DNA of 9,619 nt from Actinomycetes bacterium. Lineage in GTDB: Bacteria; Actinomycetota; Acidimicrobiia; Acidimicrobiales; RAAP-2. Below the pieces are notes generated by a model, which had not been told where the DNA came from, did no database searches, and was given only the letters and a program-made list of their open reading frames with translations. Positions 6,501-9,619 of this stretch are shown here, one piece after another. The position numbers were made by a program, and so were the translations under genes. The stretch lies in NCBI GenBank assembly GCA_021800645.1, contig JAJYYT010000058.1, positions 1-9,619 on the forward strand. Reading direction: 5' to 3'. Each line of letters opens with the position of its first letter. The first letter of the stretch is position 1.

Positions 6501-7466
6501 TCAGAAGTAGAGCGTCGATCTCGCACGCTCGGCGACCTCGTCGATGTCGCCGGTCCACGCACCGCTCGACAGGTACTTCCAGCCACCGTCGGCGGACACG
6601 ACGACGATGGCGGCCTCCTCCCCGTCTTGCAGCTGCGTTGCGCACTTCGCCGCGCCCGCCATCGCCGCGCCGGTCGAGAGCCCGGCGAAGATCCCGACGT
6701 CCGCGAGCCGGCGCACCCACTCGATCGACTCCCTCGGGCGCACGACGATCTTGCGGTCCAGCAGTGTCGCCCCTCCGAGCTCCTCGAAGATCGGAGGGAT
6801 GAACCCCTCGTCCAGGCTGCGCAGCCCGTCGACGGTCTCGCCAGCCGGCGGCTCAACCGCCCAGATCTGCACGGCAGGGTTGCACTGCTTCAGGTAACGT
6901 CCGGCGCCGAGCAACGTGCCCGACGTCCCGAGGCCCGCGACGAAGTGGGTCACTTCGGGACAGTCCCGCCAGATCTCCGGCCCGGTCCGTTCGTAGTGGG
7001 TGCGCGGGTTCGCGTGGTTCGCGTACTGGTACAGGAAGACCCACTCGGGGTGCGCGGCCGCAAGCTCGCGAGCGATGCGCACCGCGCCGTTCGAGCCCTC
7101 CTGACCGGGTGACTCGATGACCTCTGCGCCCCACACGTCGAGCAGCTGACGCCGCTCGGGAGAGACGCTCGAGGGGAGCACCACCTTCAGGTGGTACCCC
7201 TTCACCCGGCAGACGAGCGCGAGCCCGATGCCCGTATTGCCGGACGAGGGCTCGACGAGCACCTGGTCTCCGTCGCCAGGGCGAAGGAGACCGGCCTTCT
7301 CGGCGTCCTCCACCATCGCGAGAGCGACCCGGTCCTTCACGGACCCACCAGGGTTCTGGCCCTCCAGCTTGACGAAGAGACGCGCAGCCGGGTTCGGGCT
7401 GAGCTCGCTCACCTCGACGAGCGGCGTGTCTCCGATCAGCTCGAGGACGCTGCGACGCGCGACCAC
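6501..7466 (-). CDS. cysM: O-phosphoserine sulfhydrylase CysM (CysO-dependent cysteine synthase)
   Basis: PLP enzyme that makes cysteine on the carrier CysO, using O-phosphoserine and CysO thiocarboxylate. The protein has 321 residues, fold-type II. Seen: Lys44 in NPGGSVKDR (Schiff base), SSGNTG at 74-79 (substrate carboxylate loop), GLGTSGT at 178-184 (PLP phosphate loop), SADGGWKYLSSG near the C-terminus and a short tail ending STLYF. Arg216 in GLRSLDEGFIP matches the arginine of M. tuberculosis CysM (Arg220) that selects O-phosphoserine over O-acetylserine, which separates it from CysK. The GTG start (7464-7466) lies 19 bp after cysO with only a weak GGAC ribosome site, so it is probably co-transcribed. 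Confidence 0.95.
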   Translation of the reverse strand: MVARRSVLELIGDTPLVEVSELSPNPAARLFVKLEGQNPGGSVKDRVALAMVEDAEKAGLLRPGDGDQVLVEPSSGNTGIGLALVCRVKGYHLKVVLPSSVSPERRQLLDVWGAEVIESPGQEGSNGAVRIARELAAAHPEWVFLYQYANHANPRTHYERTGPEIWRDCPEVTHFVAGLGTSGTLLGAGRYLKQCNPAVQIWAVEPPAGETVDGLRSLDEGFIPPIFEELGGATLLDRKIVVRPRESIEWVRRLADVGIFAGLSTGAAMAGAAKCATQLQDGEEAAIVVVSADGGWKYLSSGAWTGDIDEVAERARSTLYF

Positions 7467-7485
7467 CGGACGGGCGCGGCAGTCC

Positions 7486-7767
7486 TCAGCCGCCGGCCAC
7501 GGCCGGGAGCAAGGACACCTCGTCGCCCTCTTTCACCGGCGTCTCGAGCGCGTCGAGGTAGCGAACGTCGTCGTCGTTCACGTAGACGTTCACGAAGCGG
7601 TGAAGCGATCCGTCCGCGTTCAGCAGCTGGCCCGACATGCCGGGGTACTCGGAGACCAGCTGACGCAGGACGTCGCCGATCGTCGAGGCCTCGACCGTGA
7701 CGGTGGACTGCCCCCCGGCCTGCGGACGAAGCACGGTCGGCAGGCGGACTTCGACTGCGACAGCCAC
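7486..7767 (-). CDS. cysO: Sulfur-carrier protein CysO (ThiS/MoaD family)
   Basis: Small ubiquitin-fold sulfur carrier of 93 residues, the same length as M. tuberculosis CysO. It ends in the diglycine AVAGG, where the C-terminus is adenylated (by a MoeZ/MoeB-type enzyme not in this window) and turned into a thiocarboxylate. Conserved stretches are VRLPTVLRPQAGGQ at about 7-20, LHRFVNVYVNDDDVRYLD near 54-71 and the terminal GDEVSLLPAVAGG. The GTG start (7765-7767) is fixed by a strong Shine-Dalgarno AGGAGGT (complement of 7771-7777) three bases away. The frame is open upstream to 7944, but that part is not conserved and overlaps mec. It has its own candidate promoter, so it may be expressed apart from mec. 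Confidence 0.95.
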   Translation of the reverse strand: MAVAVEVRLPTVLRPQAGGQSTVTVEASTIGDVLRQLVSEYPGMSGQLLNADGSLHRFVNVYVNDDDVRYLDALETPVKEGDEVSLLPAVAGG

Positions 7768-7831
7768 GGCACCTCCTGACGGGGGCGAACCCGCTCCGGG
7801 GCCGCCCGAATACCTGACCTTTCGGCTCCAG

Positions 7832-7837
7832 ATTCTA
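7832..7837 (-). promoter_or_regulatory. Candidate -10 box of a cysO-cysM promoter
   Basis: On the minus strand TAGAAT, one mismatch from TATAAT, lies in an unusually A/T-rich patch in the 145-bp gap between the mec stop and cysO. The RNA start would be near 7825, giving a leader of about 58 bases before the GTG. No good -35 box is seen 16-19 bases upstream. The leader holds a small GGG-TTCG-CCC hairpin just before the Shine-Dalgarno; no known riboswitch was recognised. Confidence 0.45.
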
Positions 7838-7912
7838 CCGGGCAGATCCGGCGCGCCAGACCGGGGCCTCGCGTGCCCAGTCGTCGCACGGCTGAAAGGG
7901 CGCGCGACGGCT

Positions 7913-8341
7913 TCAGACCGCGACGGCCTGAGGTACCTGGCCAAGCACCACGACGGACTCCTCCTCGATCCGCCCGTCGCCGATCCGGTAGCTGCGGACG
8001 ACCGGATGCGTGTCGCGCAATGACACCACCACGTAGTGCCATGCGGAGTCGGGTGCCTGGTCCACGTCCGTAGCCGACGGGTAGGCGTCGGTGTGGGTGT
8101 GGGAGTGGAACACCCCGATCAGCTGCGTGCCGGCGCGCTCGGCGTCGCGGTCCGCCTGGAGCAGGTCGTGCGAGTCGACCGTGTAGACGCGCGCGGACGC
8201 CGCCGCGTTGCGCGTCGGGTACAGGCGCACGACGGTGCCGGTCGCCGGATCGCCTGCGAGCACCCCGCAGGCTTCGTCGGGAAGCCCGACGATGCAGTGG
8301 GCGACCATCTGCAGGTAGAGGTTGCGCGGCAACCGCAGCAT
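7913..8341 (-). CDS. mec: CysO-cysteine peptidase Mec (JAMM/MPN+ zinc protease)
   Basis: Zinc metalloprotease that cuts cysteine off the CysO-cysteine adduct made by CysM, regenerating the carrier. The 142-residue protein (M. tuberculosis Mec has 146) has the full JAMM signature: Glu23 in LPDEACGVLAG, then HSHTHTDAYPSATD with His79, His81, Ser89 and Asp92 in exact H-x-H-x7-S-x2-D spacing. The chosen ATG (8339-8341) begins MLRLPRNLYLQMV, as in the family. GTG 8345-8347 is two codons earlier. The longer open frame to 8659 is rejected because it runs through the 53-bp repeat, whose period is not a multiple of three. No Shine-Dalgarno is present; TACTCT lies nine bases upstream. It is divergent from smpB. 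Confidence 0.93.
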   Translation of the reverse strand: MLRLPRNLYLQMVAHCIVGLPDEACGVLAGDPATGTVVRLYPTRNAAASARVYTVDSHDLLQADRDAERAGTQLIGVFHSHTHTDAYPSATDVDQAPDSAWHYVVVSLRDTHPVVRSYRIGDGRIEEESVVVLGQVPQAVAV

Positions 8342-8350
8342 CGCCACAGG

Positions 8351-8356
8351 AGAGTA
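8351..8356 (-). promoter_or_regulatory. Candidate -10 box of mec, near-leaderless
   Basis: TACTCT (minus strand) fits TANNNT and is followed by nine bases and then the mec ATG, so RNA would start about 2-3 bases before the codon. The geometry is the same as at smpB. No -35 box is recognised, and the mec start has no Shine-Dalgarno, which agrees with a leaderless mRNA. Confidence 0.3.
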
Positions 8357-8417
8357 CCTACCACGCACCCGAAGGGCGCGGATGCTCCGACGCTGAGGGC
8401 TCTCCGGACCCCCTTGG

Positions 8418-8576
8418 CCCCTGGACGTTCGGACGTCTCGACGTCTCGCCGTCAGCCCTGGGCGACTCGACCCTTGGGCGTTCGGACGTCTCGACGTCTC
8501 GACGGCAGACCTGGGCGTCTCGACCCCTGGACGTTCGGACGTCTGGACGTCTGGAGTCCGGACATCGCGAGCCGAA
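8418..8576. repeat. 53-bp tandem repeat, two near-identical copies and a third diverging copy
   Basis: The 16-mer CGTTCGGACGTCTCGA starts at 8426 and 8479, and its variant CGTTCGGACGTCTGGA at 8532, giving an exact 53-bp period. Copies are 8418-8470, 8471-8523 and 8524-8576. Copies 1 and 2 differ at only a handful of bases; copy 3 matches for about 30 bases and then diverges. Each copy contains an inner 9-bp repeat around GACGTCTCG and two GACGTC palindromes, six in all. It fills the divergent gap between mec and smpB. Because 53 is not a multiple of three, it is unlikely to be coding. Confidence 0.93.
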
Positions 8577-8601
8577 CGCGCGCTTGGGACGCGAGGGGCC
8601 G

Positions 8602-8607
8602 TAGCCT
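8602..8607 (+). promoter_or_regulatory. Candidate -10 box of smpB, near-leaderless
   Basis: TAGCCT fits TANNNT and ends nine bases before the smpB ATG, with no Shine-Dalgarno between. The surrounding 9-mer GTAGCCTCG is shared with the clpP promoter region. An out-of-frame ATG at 8612-8614 precedes the real start. No clear -35 box. Confidence 0.4.
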
Positions 8608-8616
8608 CGTCATGCC

Positions 8617-9144
8617 ATGGCACGAGCCAAGAAGATGGCGGCCAAGCGCGCCGCGGCACGCGAAGGGCGACGTGGCGATCGAACGGTCGCCACGAACCGG
8701 CGCGCGCGCCATGACTACGACATCCTCGAGACGATCGAAGCGGGGATCGTGCTCACGGGCAGCGAAGTGAAGTCGCTGCGCGAGGGGAAGGCCCAGCTCG
8801 CCGATGCCTACGCCCGCGTCGCCGACGGCGAGCTGTGGCTCTACGGCGTGCACGTTCCGGCGTGGCAGTTCGCGACGGGCTTCGGCGGCCACGAGCCCGA
8901 CCGGAAGCGCAAGCTGCTTGTGCACCGCAAGGAGATCGACGAGCTCATGGGGCGCACCCAGCAGCAGTCGCTGACCCTCGTGCCACTGTCCTTGTACTTC
9001 AAAGACGGCAGGGCCAAGGTCCAGCTCGCGCTCGCCCGAGGGCGCAAGCTCTACGACAAGCGCCAAGCGATCCTGTCACGGGAAGCCGAGCGCGAGTCCG
9101 CCAGGACGCTGCGCAACGCCCAGCGCTGGGGAGTGCACAGCTGA
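8617..9144 (+). CDS. smpB: SsrA-binding protein SmpB
   Basis: Binds the tRNA-like domain of tmRNA and brings it to stalled ribosomes for trans-translation. The 175-residue protein has the SmpB core from about residue 24: VATNRRARHDYDILETIEAG at 24-43, VLTGSEVKSLREGKAQLADAYA near 45-66, ELWLYGVHVPAW near 72-83, RKRKLLVHRKEID near 96-108, then LVPLSLYFKDGRAKVQLALARGRKLYDKR and a basic C-terminal tail ending QRWGVHS. The first 23 residues are a Lys/Arg/Ala-rich extension beyond the usual 150-160-residue family length. ATG 8635 (Met7) is an alternative start. The ssrA gene follows 85 bp downstream, the classic arrangement. Confidence 0.96.
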   Translation: MARAKKMAAKRAAAREGRRGDRTVATNRRARHDYDILETIEAGIVLTGSEVKSLREGKAQLADAYARVADGELWLYGVHVPAWQFATGFGGHEPDRKRKLLVHRKEIDELMGRTQQQSLTLVPLSLYFKDGRAKVQLALARGRKLYDKRQAILSREAERESARTLRNAQRWGVHS

Positions 9145-9187
9145 CGTCGTCCCTCGCGCCAGCGGCTCCAGGCCTCGACCCCGCCAC

Positions 9188-9193
9188 TAGACT
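9188..9193 (+). promoter_or_regulatory. Candidate -10 box of ssrA
   Basis: TAGACT fits the TAGNNT form of the other candidate boxes here. RNA would start near 9200, giving a precursor leader of about 30 bases for RNase P to remove. No clear -35 box; read-through from smpB is also possible. Confidence 0.4.
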
Positions 9194-9229
9194 GGCGCCG
9201 GCCGCCAGACCCGGCGGCGCCCGATACGA

Positions 9230-9577
9230 GGGGGTGAAAGGTTTCGACTCCGGTCGTCGAGTTGGGAGAAGCGAGCCGTGGTCTCCGGAGCCACGTAAAA
9301 GAGCCGGAACACAAAACAAACGCCGAGCATCCGCTCGCGTACGCTGCTTAATCAGTAGCGTCGTCCGCCCAGCCTCTGCTCCACGGGCTGGTGAACGGGC
9401 GTCATCGAGTGGAGCTCGCTCGCAGGCCGCTCCGGCAGGGCTGCGGGGACACTTCGCCGGGTACGGGACGCCGCCGCCGCCGGCAGTAGCGGAGCCCCCG
9501 ACAATCCCCTGCCGGCTGCGCTCGGAGAAGGCCCAGTGAGAAACCGGAGGACGCGGGTTCGATTCCCGCCACCTCCA
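9230..9577 (+). ncRNA. ssrA: tmRNA (ssrA)
   Basis: Acts as both tRNA-Ala and mRNA to rescue stalled ribosomes with SmpB. The 5' end GGGGGTG (9230-9236) pairs with CACCTCC (9570-9576), discriminator A9577. GTGAAAGGTTTCGACT is the conserved 5' signature. CTCCGGT (9248-9254) pairs with ACCGGAG (9543-9549), tying the two ends together. The T-arm is GCGGG/CCCGC around TTCGATT. The tag frame is at 9322-9351, with its stop in the loop of a hairpin ACGCTGCT/AGTAGCGT. An H-type pseudoknot follows: CCAGCC (9369-9374) with GGCTGG (9386-9391), and GCTCCAC (9378-9384) with GTGGAGC (9409-9415). The CCA end is not encoded (CCT follows), so a CCA-adding enzyme is needed. At 348 bases it is of normal length. 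Confidence 0.96.
9322..9351 (+). other. tmRNA tag reading frame, AEHPLAYAA-stop
   Basis: After the conserved ACAAAC the resume codon GCC starts the frame GCC GAG CAT CCG CTC GCG TAC GCT GCT TAA, giving AEHPLAYAA. The same ACAAAC-GCC context precedes the M. tuberculosis tag ADSHQRDYALAA. The frame is short, and it ends in YAA where the usual ending is LAA. Confidence 0.88.
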
Positions 9578-9619
9578 CCTGGGCGTGTTCGGGAGAGAGA
9601 GGCAGGGACGCGCAGGGGA
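9578..9619. other. Window end after tmRNA, nothing recognised
   Basis: The 42 bases after the tmRNA are purine-rich with no clear hairpin, T-run or gene start. The ssrA terminator probably lies beyond the window. Confidence 0.4.

Larger units (their letters stand above)
8342..8616. other. Divergent mec/smpB intergenic region
   Basis: This 275-bp gap holds no gene. Candidate -10 boxes sit against each start codon (8351-8356 minus, 8602-8607 plus), and the middle is taken up by the 53-bp repeat. A GTCCGGAC palindrome (8555-8562) marks where the third copy diverges. Confidence 0.6.

Noticed and set aside
7768..7825. Riboswitch in the cysO leader (SAM or related)
   Set aside because: At about 58 bases it is short, and the conserved cores of SAM-type riboswitches were not recognised; only a small GGG-TTCG-CCC hairpin is visible.
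8418..8576. Repeat array considered as CRISPR
   Set aside because: Copies are contiguous, with no unique spacers, and no cas genes are near.
8342..8659. N-terminal extension of Mec through the intergenic region
   Set aside because: It would translate the 53-bp repeat, whose period shifts frame at each copy, and would overlap the smpB start. The family N-terminus fits ATG 8341.
9352..9539. Protein-coding frames across the tmRNA
   Set aside because: The region forms the tmRNA pseudoknots and the 3' domain; the open frames have no motifs.

Overview
This is a GC-rich (roughly 70%) bacterial chromosome segment with dense coding. The clearest sign of origin is a mec, cysO, cysM, Rv1339-like hydrolase, rph, rdgB block on the minus strand. 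That block matches the Mycobacterium tuberculosis Rv1334 to Rv1341 neighbourhood, but here it lacks the rhomboid and murI genes. With GTG starts, TAGNNT-type -10 boxes and starts without a Shine-Dalgarno, it points to Actinomycetota, perhaps an Acidimicrobiia-like lineage. The lineage is an inference and cannot be fixed from this window.

Layout. Positions 1-2377 (minus) hold a tight set transcribed clpP, then an ABC-2 permease, then an ABC ATPase that runs off the left edge. The junctions are 2 bp and 1 bp. The transporter pair is of the Wzm/Wzt (TagG/TagH) polysaccharide-export type. Positions 2420-3648 (plus) hold tRNA-Leu(UAG), followed four bases later by the GTG start of a glycerate-kinase-family gene. 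Positions 3649-4021 are a convergent gap with a C-rich, G-poor tract and a strong hairpin. Positions 4022-5571 (minus) hold rph and rdgB with a 4-bp ATGA overlap; the start of rdgB is built of a 15-bp tandem repeat. Positions 5693-8341 (minus) hold mec, cysO, cysM and a metallo-beta-lactamase-fold hydrolase. Positions 8342-8616 are a divergent gap with three copies of a 53-bp repeat. Positions 8617-9577 (plus) hold smpB and then the tmRNA gene ssrA.

How the genes work together. CysO carries sulfide as a C-terminal thiocarboxylate, CysM transfers it to O-phosphoserine, and Mec releases cysteine from the CysO adduct. RNase PH and RdgB cover RNA 3' trimming and nucleotide-pool cleaning. SmpB and tmRNA rescue stalled ribosomes and tag the products, and ClpP is the peptidase core that normally destroys tagged proteins. 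No mobile element, CRISPR array or wholly unknown system was seen. The unusual points are the tRNA-to-mRNA junction, the two tandem repeats, the ssrA tag ending in YAA, and the run of near-leaderless gene starts.
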